Notes: generated from the letters alone by a model not told the origin. Counted from the stretch's first letter, positions 17,002 through 26,531 are shown. The stretch is DNA of 64,000 nt from an uncultured Christensenella sp. (GCA_910586065.1 CAJUGI010000004.1:124184-188183), one strand, 5' to 3'. Program-made: numbers and translations.

Positions 17002-17618
17002 GAGGAAAATTTATTACTTTCGAGGGGTGCGAAGGTTCGGGCAAGAGTACTCAGTTGAAACTGCTTGCGGATTATCTTAACGGACTGGGCGTCGATTTTA
17101 TTATGACGCGCGAGCCCGGCGGCAGTGAGATTTCGGAAGAGATAAGAAAAATAATATTAAATAAAAATTACGATAAGATGTGCGACGAGTGCGAAGCGCT
17201 TTTATATGCGGCGGCGCGTATACAGCATTTGCGCGAAAAAATTGCGCCCGCACTGGCGCGCGGGACGCTCGTTATATGCGACAGATATGTGGATTCATCG
17301 CTTGCATATCAGGGATATGCCCGCGGATTGGGTGCCGGATATGTTGAAGCTATCAATAGTTTTGCGCTTAAAGAGTTTCGCCCCGATTTGACGGTTTTTT
17401 TGGATATAAGCCCTGCGGCGGCGTTTGAAAGAAAGCACGGAGCGGACACGGACGACAGAATGGAAATGCAGGGGCTGGACTTTCACGAGGAAGTTTATAA
17501 GGGATATGCGCAATTAATGGGTAGATATGCGCGCATCTGTGCGGTGGATTGCAGCGGAAGTAAGTTTGAAACCGCTGAAAAGATAAAAAATCTTTTAAAA
17601 GAAAAGGGAATAATTTAA
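16998..17618 (+). CDS. tmk: Thymidylate kinase
   Basis: Tmk phosphorylates dTMP to dTDP. The 206-residue protein shows the P-loop FEGCEGSGKSTQ (about 8-19), TREPGGSEISE (about 36) and CDRYVDSSLAYQG (about 94). The ATG overlaps the preceding decarboxylase stop. It heads the conserved tmk-holB-ricT block. Confidence 0.96.
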   Translation: MRGKFITFEGCEGSGKSTQLKLLADYLNGLGVDFIMTREPGGSEISEEIRKIILNKNYDKMCDECEALLYAAARIQHLREKIAPALARGTLVICDRYVDSSLAYQGYARGLGAGYVEAINSFALKEFRPDLTVFLDISPAAAFERKHGADTDDRMEMQGLDFHEEVYKGYAQLMGRYARICAVDCSGSKFETAEKIKNLLKEKGII

Positions 17619-17629
17619 GGCGGCTTTTT

Positions 17630-18544
17630 GTGGAAACACTTTTAAAGAGTACAACCGCATATAAAATTCTTTGCGGCGACAGAGAGTCGGGAAGGCTTTC
17701 GCACGCATATATGGTGCACTTTAGCGACGTAAGAAATTTAAAAGACGCTTTAAAGTTGTTTGCGCTGGAGTTTTTCGGGTGCGATAAAAACTCTTTAACG
17801 GGGCGCAGAATTTTAAACGGAAGTTTTTCCGACTGCAAATTTTATCCGCGTGAAGGCGACAAGCTGAACGTGGACGCCGCGGGTGAAATTGTTGCCGAAA
17901 GCGCAATGCGGCCCGGGGAGGGCGGCAAAAAACTGTTTGTTATATGCGGAATAGAAACGGCGTCGCCGCTTGTGCAGAATAAACTTTTAAAAACTTTGGA
18001 AGAACCGCAAAAAGACATACATTTTCTCTTGGGGGCAACAGCGCTGGCTCCCGTGCTTGAAACGGTTAAATCGCGCGTGAAGATGCTTGAAATTCCCGCA
18101 TTTTCCGAAAGGGAAATTTTTGCGGCGTTGGAAAGAAACGGTCAAAACGCGTTGAATGCGGCGGCGGCAAAAAGTGCGAACGGGATTCTGGGCGCGGCAC
18201 AGAATATGCTTGAAGGCGGGATATTCGAGGCGGTGTCGTCTGCGGCAAAGGAAATTTGCTTTAATTCAAGGCTTGGCGATATTGGTACGATTGCCGCCAA
18301 GTATGCGGATTTCAAATACAAGGAAGAACTGCTTGCCGAAATGCAGAGAATATATTTTTCGGCGCTTACGGAGGGCGGGAAGCTTGCTGAAATAATTGCA
18401 AAACCCGCGCTGATTTACGCTCTTGAAAAACTGAACGCGGCAAGCGCCGATTTAAAGTTCAACGCTTATTTTCACGGGCTGTTATACGACTTTATGCTTG
18501 AAGTCGCGGAGGAGAATAAAAAATGGCGAAAATTACAGGCATAA
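17630..18544 (+). CDS. holB: DNA polymerase III delta' subunit
   Basis: The 304-residue clamp-loader subunit starts at GTG. Visible are the N-terminal segment GRLSHAYMVHFSD and the RFC-like motif NKLLKTLEEPQKDIHFLLG (about residues 112-130), then VKSRVKMLEI. No zinc-binding Cys set is evident and the P-loop is absent, as usual for delta'. It overlaps ricT by 22 bases and keeps the B. subtilis tmk-holB-yaaT order without yaaQ/yaaR. Confidence 0.88.
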   Translation: METLLKSTTAYKILCGDRESGRLSHAYMVHFSDVRNLKDALKLFALEFFGCDKNSLTGRRILNGSFSDCKFYPREGDKLNVDAAGEIVAESAMRPGEGGKKLFVICGIETASPLVQNKLLKTLEEPQKDIHFLLGATALAPVLETVKSRVKMLEIPAFSEREIFAALERNGQNALNAAAAKSANGILGAAQNMLEGGIFEAVSSAAKEICFNSRLGDIGTIAAKYADFKYKEELLAEMQRIYFSALTEGGKLAEIIAKPALIYALEKLNAASADLKFNAYFHGLLYDFMLEVAEENKKWRKLQA

Positions 18545-19698
18545 CTTTTAAAGAGGGCGGGAAAGTTTATTACTTTTCGGCGTTGAAAGAAAAATGCGAA
18601 GTCGGCGCAGGGGTTATAGTTGAAACTTCGCGCGGAATGGAATACGGTATTGTAGTTATTCCGTATGCGGAGGTTGACGACGGACAGATAGTTTCGCCGT
18701 TAAAGCCTATTTTAAGACTTGCCACTGCCAGGGATGAGGAAATTCACCGCAAAAACCTTGAAAGAAAGGACGAGGCGTTGCAAATAGTTAAGGAGAAAGT
18801 GGAAAAGCTGGGGCTTGAAATGAAACTCATCGACTGTGAGTTTACCTTTGACGGCGCAAAGGCGGTGTTTTATTTTTCCGCGCCTGCAAGGGTGGATTTC
18901 AGGGAGCTTGTGAAGGAGCTTTCGTCGGTGTTCCGTATGCGCATAGAGATGCGGCAGGTGGGCATCCGCGACGAAATAAAAATACTCGGCGGACTTGCGC
19001 CGTGTGGCAGGGAGTGTTGCTGTTCGGGGTGTATGCCCGAAATTAAAAAAGTTTCGATTAAAATGGCAAAGAATCAGGGGCTTTCGTTAAATCCCGGCAA
19101 AATTTCGGGACTGTGCGGAAGACTTATGTGCTGTCTTTCGTATGAAAACGATTATTACGCCGAAGCGTTTAAGCAGATGCCCAAACTGGGTTCCGAAATT
19201 ACCACGCCTGACGGCAAAGGCACGGTTGTAAACACCAATATGCTTAAAATGGTGGTGCGCGTAAAGATAGAGGACAAGCAAAAGGACGCGGTTTTATACA
19301 AAGATTATCCTCTGTGCGAGTTGAACGGCGGTTGCCCGTGCAGCGCCGAAGCCGGCGAAGCCGATGCGGACGACGGAGAAGAAGCTGGTGAAACCGTTGC
19401 GGAAAGCGCGGGCGAAAAGGTTAATTTAACACAAAAACCCGAAGAAAGGGAGCGCCCTGCCGCAAGGATTAATTTTAACGGGCAAAGGCAGAAGAAGAAC
19501 CGTGAAAACGGAGAAAACCGTGGCAAAAAGAATGCGGGCGGCAACCGTAACCGCGGTCAAAACGGCGGAGAAAAGCCCAAACAAAAGCCTGAAAACGTTG
19601 AAAAACAGCCGCAACCTGCACAGGGAGGCGAAAATGCACCTAAGCAGGGCGGAAAGAATTTCCGCGGGCGCAGGCGCTTTAATAAAAAACGCGATTGA
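18523..19698 (+). CDS. ricT: PSP1-domain protein RicT/YaaT with disordered basic tail
   Basis: The PSP1 domain (about residues 10-200) has the Cys-rich stretches APCGRECCCSGC and GLCGRLMCCLSYE. In B. subtilis this protein joins RicA and RicF in an Fe-S complex that promotes RNase Y mRNA cleavage and sporulation phosphorelay activity. At 391 residues it carries an extra tail from about residue 270, rich in Lys, Arg, Asn, Gln and Gly (GQRQKKNRENGENRG), probably disordered and RNA-binding. The start overlaps holB. Confidence 0.9.
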   Translation: MAKITGITFKEGGKVYYFSALKEKCEVGAGVIVETSRGMEYGIVVIPYAEVDDGQIVSPLKPILRLATARDEEIHRKNLERKDEALQIVKEKVEKLGLEMKLIDCEFTFDGAKAVFYFSAPARVDFRELVKELSSVFRMRIEMRQVGIRDEIKILGGLAPCGRECCCSGCMPEIKKVSIKMAKNQGLSLNPGKISGLCGRLMCCLSYENDYYAEAFKQMPKLGSEITTPDGKGTVVNTNMLKMVVRVKIEDKQKDAVLYKDYPLCELNGGCPCSAEAGEADADDGEEAGETVAESAGEKVNLTQKPEERERPAARINFNGQRQKKNRENGENRGKKNAGGNRNRGQNGGEKPKQKPENVEKQPQPAQGGENAPKQGGKNFRGRRRFNKKRD

Positions 19699-19720
19699 TT
19701 GTTTTTAAATTTATAAAGGA

Positions 19721-19759
19721 AAAACGACTGTCCTGAGATTTGATGGACGGTTGTTTTTT
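19721..19759 (+). terminator. Terminator after ricT
   Basis: AACGACTGTCC (19723-19733) pairs, with two G-U pairs, with GGACGGTTGTT (19745-19755) and is followed by TTTT. It ends the decarboxylase-tmk-holB-ricT operon. Confidence 0.75.
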
Positions 19760-19811
19760 GGCTGGCGCAGATTTTTTAAAAGCCGAAAAACGTAAAAATT
19801 TTTAAAAACTC

Positions 19812-19840
19812 TTTACAGCGCAAATTTTGTGTGATATAAT
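19812..19840 (+). promoter_or_regulatory. Ferredoxin promoter
   Basis: TTTACA (19812-19817) and TATAAT (19835-19840) with a 17-base spacer, about 30 bases upstream of the ferredoxin ATG. Confidence 0.8.
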
Positions 19841-19869
19841 TTTTACGTATTAATTAATTGGAGGAAAAT

Positions 19870-20043
19870 ATGGCACACTATATATCCGACGAATGCGTAA
19901 GCTGCGGCGCGTGCTCCGGCACTTGCCCCGTTGAAGCTATTTCCGAGGGCGCAGACAAATACGTTGTAGACCCCGACGTTTGCATCGACTGCGGCGCGTG
20001 CGAGGACGTTTGCCCCACCGGAGCAATTCACCCCGCGGAGTAA
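19870..20043 (+). CDS. 2[4Fe-4S] ferredoxin
   Basis: The 57-residue protein has two cluster motifs, CVSCGACSGTCP (residues 9-20) and CIDCGACEDVCP (about 39-50), the clostridial-type low-potential ferredoxin. It carries electrons in anaerobic metabolism. ATG 19870 follows a GGAGG ribosome site; the open frame extends to TTG 19858 without support. It is monocistronic with its own promoter and terminator, inserted between the ricT and trmN6 genes of the conserved block. Confidence 0.95.
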   Translation: MAHYISDECVSCGACSGTCPVEAISEGADKYVVDPDVCIDCGACEDVCPTGAIHPAE

Positions 20044-20057
20044 TTTAAACAAAAAAT

Positions 20058-20095
20058 CAAAGAGCGGGCGGAGAACATCCTCCCGCTCTTTGTGT
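20058..20095. terminator. Terminator after ferredoxin
   Basis: CAAAGAGCGGG (20058-20068) pairs with CCCGCTCTTTG (20082-20092). Confidence 0.85.
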
Positions 20096-20097
20096 TA

Positions 20098-20215
20098 TGC
20101 AACTTAGTATATTTTGCGCTAACGGCGCCGGGTTCACGACGTGTTCGGTATTTGCGTCTGTGTATACGCCCGCAAACGCGCGCGTCCGGTTTGCTTGTTT
20201 TCTGCATTTTTGATA
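20098..20215. repeat. Dispersed intergenic repeat, copy B (weak)
   Basis: A GC-rich noncoding stretch with TTTGCGCTAACGGCGCC and a 3' end TTGCTTGTTTTCTGCATTTT, resembling the 3' end of the copy at 15452. Similarity is weaker than between the copies at 15452 and 22656. Confidence 0.3.
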
Positions 20216-20255
20216 TGGTAAAATGGAAGCGTTTGTATTGCAATAGGTTTTAAAT

Positions 20256-20918
20256 ATGTTAAACGACGGAGAAGTGCTCGAAGAGTTTTTCGGGGACAAA
20301 AAAATAATTCAGAACGTTAATTTATACCGTTTTACTTCGGACAGCATACTTTTATCAAAGTTTGCCAGGGCTAAGTTCAGGGACGACGTTGCCGACTTCT
20401 GTTCGGGGAGCGGCGTTGTCGGCTTTCATTTTCTGTGTATTAACCCGCAGATTAATTCGCTTACGTTATTCGAAATGCAACAAAAACTTGCGGATATGTC
20501 CCGCCGAACCGCAGAAATGAATAATTTTAACTGCCAAATAAACTGTTGCAAATTACAGGAAATAGGCAGGGAGTACGACGACGGGTTTTCGCTTATTTTA
20601 TGCAATCCGCCTTACGAAAAAGGGGGCTTTGAAAACGCGAGTTTTGAAAAGGCGGTGTGCCGCAAAGAGATAACTTTGACCTTAAAGGAAATAGCCGCGG
20701 TTGCGTTTAAAAAACTGAAATTCGGCGGGCGGCTGGCAATTTTAAACCGCGCGGACAGGGCGGCGGAATTGATTTATACATTAAAGGAGCACGGTCTGGA
20801 AGTAAAACGACTGCAATTTGTAAGCGGAACCGACGGCGCAAAACCTTACGTTGTAATGGCGGAGGCGGTTAAGGGCGGTAAAGCCGGAGTGGAAATTCTG
20901 CCTGCGATAGTGAACTGA
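20256..20918 (+). CDS. trmN6: tRNA1(Val) (adenine37-N6)-methyltransferase TrmN6/YabB
   Basis: This 220-residue SAM methyltransferase has the binding loop DFCSGSGVVGFHFL (about 48-61) and the N6-adenine catalytic motif NPPYEKGG (about 113-120). Its position between ricT and rsmI matches B. subtilis yabB. It starts with a downstream-gene overlap of one base to the ABC gene that follows. Confidence 0.85.
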   Translation: MLNDGEVLEEFFGDKKIIQNVNLYRFTSDSILLSKFARAKFRDDVADFCSGSGVVGFHFLCINPQINSLTLFEMQQKLADMSRRTAEMNNFNCQINCCKLQEIGREYDDGFSLILCNPPYEKGGFENASFEKAVCRKEITLTLKEIAAVAFKKLKFGGRLAILNRADRAAELIYTLKEHGLEVKRLQFVSGTDGAKPYVVMAEAVKGGKAGVEILPAIVN

Positions 20919-20919
20919 A

Positions 20920-22647
20920 ATGAAGAAGAATTACCTTAAAAGATTCGTACGGTATTATAAACCGCACCGTAAGCTGTTTGCAATAGATATGGTTTGCGCG
21001 TTTGTAATTTCGGTTTTTAACCTTGTTTATCCGTACGTAACCAAAGAAATAATAAATAATTTTGTGCCCAACAAACTGCTTTGGTACCTTTTGGCCGGAT
21101 TGGGCAGTCTTTTGTTGTTGTATACAATAAAGGCGGTTTTAAATTTTGTTTTACAGTATTGGGGGCATCTTGTGGGCGTGCGGATGCAGGCCGATATGCG
21201 CCGCGAACTATTCGGACACCTTCAAAAGTTGCCGTTTTCTTACTTCGATAATAACAAAACGGGCGTTATAATGAGCCGTATGACAAACGACCTGTTTGAA
21301 ATTTCGGAACTTGCTCACCACGGACCCGAGGACGTGTTTTTATCTTTGGTAACCTTATTGGGAGCGTTTATTATGCTTGCCACGATAAACGTTTACCTTG
21401 TTTTAATAGTCTTTGCGTTTGTGCCGGTAATCGTGGTTTGCGCCGTTCTTTTAAGAAAAAGAATGAATAAAGCGTTTTCAGAGGTGCGTGTGGCGCAGGC
21501 GGAAATTAACGCCGATATAGAAAGCGCTGTGTCGGGCGTGCGAGTTTCCCGCGCGTACTGCGCCGAGGGGCACGAGGCGGAAAAGTTCGAAGAGGGGAAC
21601 AGGCGGTTCGTCCGCGCAAAGAGCGGGCAGTATAAGGTGATGGGGCAGTTCTTTTCGTCCATGAATTTTTTTATGGACTTTTTATACTTTGCCGTTTTGC
21701 TTGCGGGCGGGCTGTTCTTTTATTATAATTTAATCAACGTCGGAGAGTTCACCGCGTTTGTATTGTATGTAACCACGCTCATAACCCCCATACGCACGCT
21801 CGTGAACATTTTTGAGCAGATTCACGACGGAATGACTGGTTTTAAACGCTTTTGCGACGTGATGGACGTGCCCGCGGAAACGGAGGGCGAGAATATGATA
21901 ACGCCCGAAAAGATGGCGGGGGAAATAATTTTCGATAACGTGACGTTCGGTTACGGCGACGGAAAGAAAGTGATTGAAAACTTTTCAATGCGCGTGCCCG
22001 CGGGTAAGACCGTGGCGCTTGTCGGTCCTTCGGGCGGCGGAAAAACCACCGTATGCCATTTGATTCCGCGCTTTTACGAAACGGACGGCGGGCAGATAAC
22101 CGTTGACGGAATTCCCGTAAACAAGCTCAGTCGGGCGTTTTTGAGAAAGAATATAGGAATCGTTCAGCAGGACGTGTTCCTTTTTAACGGAACTATTAAA
22201 GAAAACATTGCTTACGGCAATTTTGACGCGACGGACGAAGAAATTATCGAAGCCGCCGAAAAGGCGAATATACACGAATATATAATGAGTCTGCCGCAGG
22301 GCTATGAAACGTGCGTGGGGGAACGGGGCGTAAAGCTTTCGGGCGGGCAAAAACAGCGCGTTTCGATAGCGAGAGCTTTTTTAAAGAATCCGCCCGTGCT
22401 GATTTTGGACGAGGCGACTTCGGCTTTGGACAACGTGACGGAAATGGCGATTCAGCAGTCGCTTTTCAGACTTTCGGAAGGCAGAACCGTTTTGGTTGTG
22501 GCGCACCGGCTTTCTACCGTTAAAAACGCCGACGAGATTATGGTTGTGACCGCAAACGGCGTTGCAGAGCGCGGCACCCATGAAGAGCTTATGGCTCTGG
22601 GCGGGATTTACAAAGGCTTGTATGAATATCAATTCAAAATTTCTTAA
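20920..22647 (+). CDS. ABC transporter, fused permease and ATPase (MsbA/MdlB type)
   Basis: The 575-residue half-transporter has a six-helix exporter domain (about 1-310) and an ATPase with Walker A GPSGGGKTT (near 369), signature LSGGQKQR (near 473), Walker B VLILDEATSALD (near 490) and H-loop VVAHRLST. It likely exports a lipid, peptide or drug as a homodimer; the substrate is unknown. It starts two bases after the trmN6 stop, so it has been inserted into the trmN6-rsmI block. Confidence 0.93.
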   Translation: MKKNYLKRFVRYYKPHRKLFAIDMVCAFVISVFNLVYPYVTKEIINNFVPNKLLWYLLAGLGSLLLLYTIKAVLNFVLQYWGHLVGVRMQADMRRELFGHLQKLPFSYFDNNKTGVIMSRMTNDLFEISELAHHGPEDVFLSLVTLLGAFIMLATINVYLVLIVFAFVPVIVVCAVLLRKRMNKAFSEVRVAQAEINADIESAVSGVRVSRAYCAEGHEAEKFEEGNRRFVRAKSGQYKVMGQFFSSMNFFMDFLYFAVLLAGGLFFYYNLINVGEFTAFVLYVTTLITPIRTLVNIFEQIHDGMTGFKRFCDVMDVPAETEGENMITPEKMAGEIIFDNVTFGYGDGKKVIENFSMRVPAGKTVALVGPSGGGKTTVCHLIPRFYETDGGQITVDGIPVNKLSRAFLRKNIGIVQQDVFLFNGTIKENIAYGNFDATDEEIIEAAEKANIHEYIMSLPQGYETCVGERGVKLSGGQKQRVSIARAFLKNPPVLILDEATSALDNVTEMAIQQSLFRLSEGRTVLVVAHRLSTVKNADEIMVVTANGVAERGTHEELMALGGIYKGLYEYQFKIS

Positions 22648-22655
22648 AAATTAAA

Positions 22656-22770
22656 TATAAACTTCGTTATGCTTTGTTGCGCTCCGCTTTTCTTCGGGTC
22701 GTTTAAGCTTTAGTAAAATCCCTTTGAAAATGCTCGCGCGCCTCGCCTAACTTGTTTCTATATTTTTATT
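22656..22770. repeat. Dispersed intergenic repeat, copy C
   Basis: It starts ATAAACTTCGTTATGCTTTG and TTGCGCT and ends GCTCGCGCGCCTCGCC...CTTGTTTCT, matching both ends of the copy at 15452 with a diverged middle. It lies between the ABC gene and rsmI. Confidence 0.45.
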
Positions 22771-22783
22771 TAGCGGGTTAATT

Positions 22784-23587
22784 ATGGTTAATTTTGTGGC
22801 TACGCCAATAGGCAATTTAAAGGATATAAGTCTGCGCGCTTTGGAAGTTCTGCGCGGGGCGGACGTTATATTTTGCGAGGACACTCGGCATTCTTTAAAG
22901 CTGCTTTCGGCATACGATATTAAAAAGCCGCTTTTAAGCTGTCACAAATTCAACGAGCGCGAAGCCGCCGAAAAGATAATAAATTGCGCAAAAGAGGGCA
23001 AGGAAGTTGCGGTAATTTCTGACGCGGGGATGCCGGTAATTTCCGACCCCGGCAATGTTGTTTGCGGAGCTTTAAAGGAGGCGGGCTTAAGCTATACGGT
23101 TATTCCAGGGGCAAACGCGGCGCTTTCCGCGCTTGTTTTATCGGCGCTGTCTGCGGAAAAATTTGCGTTTTTGGGCTTTTTGCCGGACAAGGCGGGCGAG
23201 CGTAGAACACTGCTTGAAAAATATAAAAATTTAGACTTGACGCTTATATTCCATGTCGCTCCGCAGGACTTAGACCGCCATATATCATCGGTTTTTGAAT
23301 GTTTCGGCGAAAGACGAGCCTGCGCCGTGCGAGAAATAACCAAAATCCACGAGGAGGCGGTTTGGTTTAATTTAAGCGGGGGGCTTGCCGGCGAAAAGCG
23401 AGGAGAATATGTTTTGATAGTTGAAGGCGCAAGCCGCGCGGAAAACCCCCTATGCTCGCTTTCGGAAAGGGAGCACGTTGCGCATTATATAAGCTGCGGT
23501 TACGACAAAAAGGAAGCGGTTAAGCTTGCCGCAAAGGACAGGGGCGTGCCCAAGTCGGAAATTTATAAGCTTACGCTCGATTTATGA
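22784..23587 (+). CDS. rsmI: 16S rRNA (cytidine1402-2'-O)-methyltransferase RsmI
   Basis: The 267-residue protein begins MVNFVATPIGNLKDISLRALE and has FCEDTRHSLKLL, SDAGMPVISDPG and PGANAALSALVLS, the RsmI (YraL/YabC) set. It 2'-O-methylates C1402 of 16S rRNA using SAM. Its position downstream of trmN6 agrees with the Bacillus block. Confidence 0.96.
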   Translation: MVNFVATPIGNLKDISLRALEVLRGADVIFCEDTRHSLKLLSAYDIKKPLLSCHKFNEREAAEKIINCAKEGKEVAVISDAGMPVISDPGNVVCGALKEAGLSYTVIPGANAALSALVLSALSAEKFAFLGFLPDKAGERRTLLEKYKNLDLTLIFHVAPQDLDRHISSVFECFGERRACAVREITKIHEEAVWFNLSGGLAGEKRGEYVLIVEGASRAENPLCSLSEREHVAHYISCGYDKKEAVKLAAKDRGVPKSEIYKLTLDL

Positions 23588-23602
23588 AAGGAAATTTAAA
23601 TT

Positions 23603-25462
23603 GTGAAGGGAATTTTAAACTTAAAGCTAATAGCCGTGCTTTTTGCCGCTTTTGCGGCTTTGGCGGCTTTGGCGGTGAGCGGCGGCGCTAAGGCGGCTGC
23701 GGAAACAGCGGGCGGAGCGGTTTACGACGACTGCTATATAACCGCCGATGTAGGCGAAAATAAAGTAATTCACGTTGTGCAAAAGCTTAACGTGGGCTTT
23801 TTGGGCGGGGCGGAAAGCTACGAGCATCGCATCCCCGCAACGGGAAAAACGGGCGCGGGAAGAAAGTTTATTATTTCCGCCTTAAACTTTTCGGCGCGGA
23901 CGGACGGGGTTGACACCGAAGCGACGTGCAGCCGCGAGGGAAGCTTGCATTTTATAAGTGTTTACCGCCCGCAAAAATCGCCGTTTTTAAGGTGGACGGA
24001 AGAAAACCAATTAACTTATGAAATAACGCTTGAATACGATTTGGATATGTCCGACGATATCGACGGCGAAAACGCGCTCGATTTTACCTTTTTCGGGGAA
24101 TATACGGGGTGGCGGTTCGTGCACGACGGCGGCGTTGCAAGGGTTTTTGTAACGGTAAATATGCCTAAGGAATTTAATTCTTTGGCGGTGCAGTTGTTTT
24201 TCGACGGCAAAAACGTGAGCGGAGATAGCAGCCTTTCCGTTTCGGGCACGGAAATTTCGTTTGTCAGCGATTTTTCAGACGTAAACGGCGGGTTTTTACG
24301 CGTCGGGCTTGACGACGGTTATTTTAAGTGCGAGCGTACGTTTTATTCGTTTTACTGGGTGTTTGTTGCTCTTTTTGCGGCACTCGTTGCGGCGGGTATA
24401 ATTTTAACGGTTATTTACAGTCCGCGTAAGCCGCTTGAAACGGTGGAATTCGAGCCGCCGATTTTAAACCCTATGCACTTTTCGGCGTTCTGGCACGGTT
24501 ACGCGCGGCGGCGCGACGTGTGCACCGTAATTTTGCAGTGGGCTAATCTCGGGTGCATAAAGCTGAAAAAGGACGGCGGGCGCGACCTTATCATAACTAA
24601 AATTAAGGACCTGCCGCAAACGGCAACCGACGCGGAAAAGCTGTATTTTTCGGCGTTGTTTTCGGAGGGCGGCGTTTACCGTTCGGCGGATATGAAAAAG
24701 CGTGAAAAACGCCGTCAGCGAAGGGCGGTGCGCTTTGCCGCGGGAAGTCTTGTGGACGAGTTCGGCGAGCCGGTGACTTATGCAAAAGGCGTTGAACGCG
24801 CAAAATTTTTCGTGAGATATATACCTGTTTTCACACTGGTGGTGCTGTTCACTTATTATATCATTCTTTCGCGGTATTTTGCGGGCATAGTGTTTTTGTA
24901 TATGGCGGCGGCGGCGCTTATCGGCTTTACGAAATTTATTTTAAATGTTTCGGACGAAACGAAGGGTATGCGCAACAGGCGCAGAATTTTGCTTGCTTTT
25001 GGTTTGGGAACGGGAACGGGCATACCCGCGGGTTTCGGAATTATCGTTTATTTCGCCGCGGCGGAAATGTTTTTACCGCTGTACGATTATATATATTTAA
25101 CATATATTGCAATTGCGTGGGCTGCGGCGAGCGTTGCCGTTTTGCCGTCGTTCATCGGCAAGCGCACCGAAGAGGCGCAAAGGCTTTACGGCAAAATGAA
25201 GGGCTTTAAAAACTTTTTAAAGCTTGCCGAAGTAAAGCAGATGGAAGAGCTGATAAGCGAAAATCCCGACTATTATTTAAACGTTTTGCCTTATTGCATG
25301 ATTATGGGGCTTTCTAAAAAGCTCGATAAAAAGACGGAATTTTTGCAGGCGCCCGAGTGGGCGGACGGATTCGAAACAAAGCGGTTTGCGTCTTCGCTGT
25401 TCAGCTCGGTAAAACATTCGGTTATAACCCGAAAAGGGAGGAAAATTTATGAAAAAGAATAA
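23603..25462 (+). CDS. DUF2207-domain membrane protein
   Basis: The 619-residue protein starts at GTG with a signal peptide or anchor (about residues 5-32). An extracellular DUF2207 domain follows (about 40-235, with ITADVGENKVIHVVQKLNVGF), then a membrane segment (about 250-272), a cytoplasmic region and further membrane segments (about 410-450 and 475-520). DUF2207 proteins are uncharacterised and common in Firmicutes and Actinobacteria. It overlaps the next gene by 14 bases, so the two are translationally coupled and may act together at the membrane. Confidence 0.8.
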   Translation: MKGILNLKLIAVLFAAFAALAALAVSGGAKAAAETAGGAVYDDCYITADVGENKVIHVVQKLNVGFLGGAESYEHRIPATGKTGAGRKFIISALNFSARTDGVDTEATCSREGSLHFISVYRPQKSPFLRWTEENQLTYEITLEYDLDMSDDIDGENALDFTFFGEYTGWRFVHDGGVARVFVTVNMPKEFNSLAVQLFFDGKNVSGDSSLSVSGTEISFVSDFSDVNGGFLRVGLDDGYFKCERTFYSFYWVFVALFAALVAAGIILTVIYSPRKPLETVEFEPPILNPMHFSAFWHGYARRRDVCTVILQWANLGCIKLKKDGGRDLIITKIKDLPQTATDAEKLYFSALFSEGGVYRSADMKKREKRRQRRAVRFAAGSLVDEFGEPVTYAKGVERAKFFVRYIPVFTLVVLFTYYIILSRYFAGIVFLYMAAAALIGFTKFILNVSDETKGMRNRRRILLAFGLGTGTGIPAGFGIIVYFAAAEMFLPLYDYIYLTYIAIAWAAASVAVLPSFIGKRTEEAQRLYGKMKGFKNFLKLAEVKQMEELISENPDYYLNVLPYCMIMGLSKKLDKKTEFLQAPEWADGFETKRFASSLFSSVKHSVITRKGRKIYEKE

Positions 25463-26471
25463 AGACGCGAAGCCGTCGGAAGATAACAAAAAGATGACTA
25501 TTTACGAATACGAGCAAAAGTATGCAAAAAGGCAGAATTTGCGCGGGGCGAGACTGGTTTTGAAATTGCTGGCCGCCGCACTAGGCGTACTTATTTTTGC
25601 AATGCTGTTTTTCGTTGTAAAAGATTTATGGGCAATACATATGTACGCCGGAATTGCCGGTACTGTGGTTGCGGTTATTTTGTTTATTTGTCTTTACATA
25701 ATGCCCCTCGTAAAAATAATGAAAACGGGGTATTTCGAGGTAAACGTAAACGCAAAAACGGCGCGTGCCGCGCAAAAGCACAACAAACGGGTGCGCCATG
25801 AAATTGCAGATAAAATAATAGAAGTGACATCCAAGGTAGAAGGCGTTGGATGGTATGATTCGCAGGTGGTGGGTGCGCTGGCAATTGCGGTAAATTCGGG
25901 CGACGAAGAGGGTATAAAGCTTTCTTTAACCGAGCTTTACACGGGTTCCGTTAAAAAATCCGCTAAAGCGCTTATTTCGAAAAGTTCGTTAAGATGCGCA
26001 ACTTATTCGGCGCTTTCACAATCGAATAAAGTGGATTCGCTATTGGTTGCATTTTTAAATTTGCAACTTGTAAAGGATTTGGTGTATTTATACGGATTCC
26101 GTCCGTCGGATGCAAAGCTTGTAAAAATTTTTGCAAGAGTTCTCCAAAATTCTTTAATCGCTTACGGTTTGGGGAGTGCAAAAATAGGCAACAGTATAGT
26201 TAAATCCATGGGTGACGCCGTGCGCAGTATTCCTCTTTTGGGGTCTGCGATTTCGGTTATAGTGGACTGTTCGGTTCAGGGGCTTACGAACGGCGTGTTA
26301 TCGGCTGTTATAGGTTATCAGACGATAAAATATCTTAACGATGAATATAAATTGCAGGAAATTCTGGACGGCGTGGAAATAGCCGAAAACGAAGAGGATT
26401 TTAAGGAAACTTGCGCGGAGATTGAAAAAGAACTTAAAACCGGTAAAAGGAAATTGCAGCAGGCCGTATAA
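25449..26471 (+). CDS. DUF697-type membrane protein
   Basis: This 340-residue protein has two hydrophobic segments near residues 33-55 and 61-83 and a C-terminal DUF697-like region (about 195-300: VKDLVYLYGFRPSDAKLVKIF, then GNSIVKSMGDAVRSIPLLGSAI). In other proteins DUF697 follows GTPase domains; here there is no GTPase. Function is unknown. It overlaps the DUF2207 gene, and the shared transcript suggests a common membrane role. Confidence 0.65.
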   Translation: MKKNKDAKPSEDNKKMTIYEYEQKYAKRQNLRGARLVLKLLAAALGVLIFAMLFFVVKDLWAIHMYAGIAGTVVAVILFICLYIMPLVKIMKTGYFEVNVNAKTARAAQKHNKRVRHEIADKIIEVTSKVEGVGWYDSQVVGALAIAVNSGDEEGIKLSLTELYTGSVKKSAKALISKSSLRCATYSALSQSNKVDSLLVAFLNLQLVKDLVYLYGFRPSDAKLVKIFARVLQNSLIAYGLGSAKIGNSIVKSMGDAVRSIPLLGSAISVIVDCSVQGLTNGVLSAVIGYQTIKYLNDEYKLQEILDGVEIAENEEDFKETCAEIEKELKTGKRKLQQAV

Positions 26472-26531
26472 AATTCGGCTTTGGATTAACGCCGGTATAT
26501 TATTAGATTAACGCTGTTTAAAGGAGATAAA

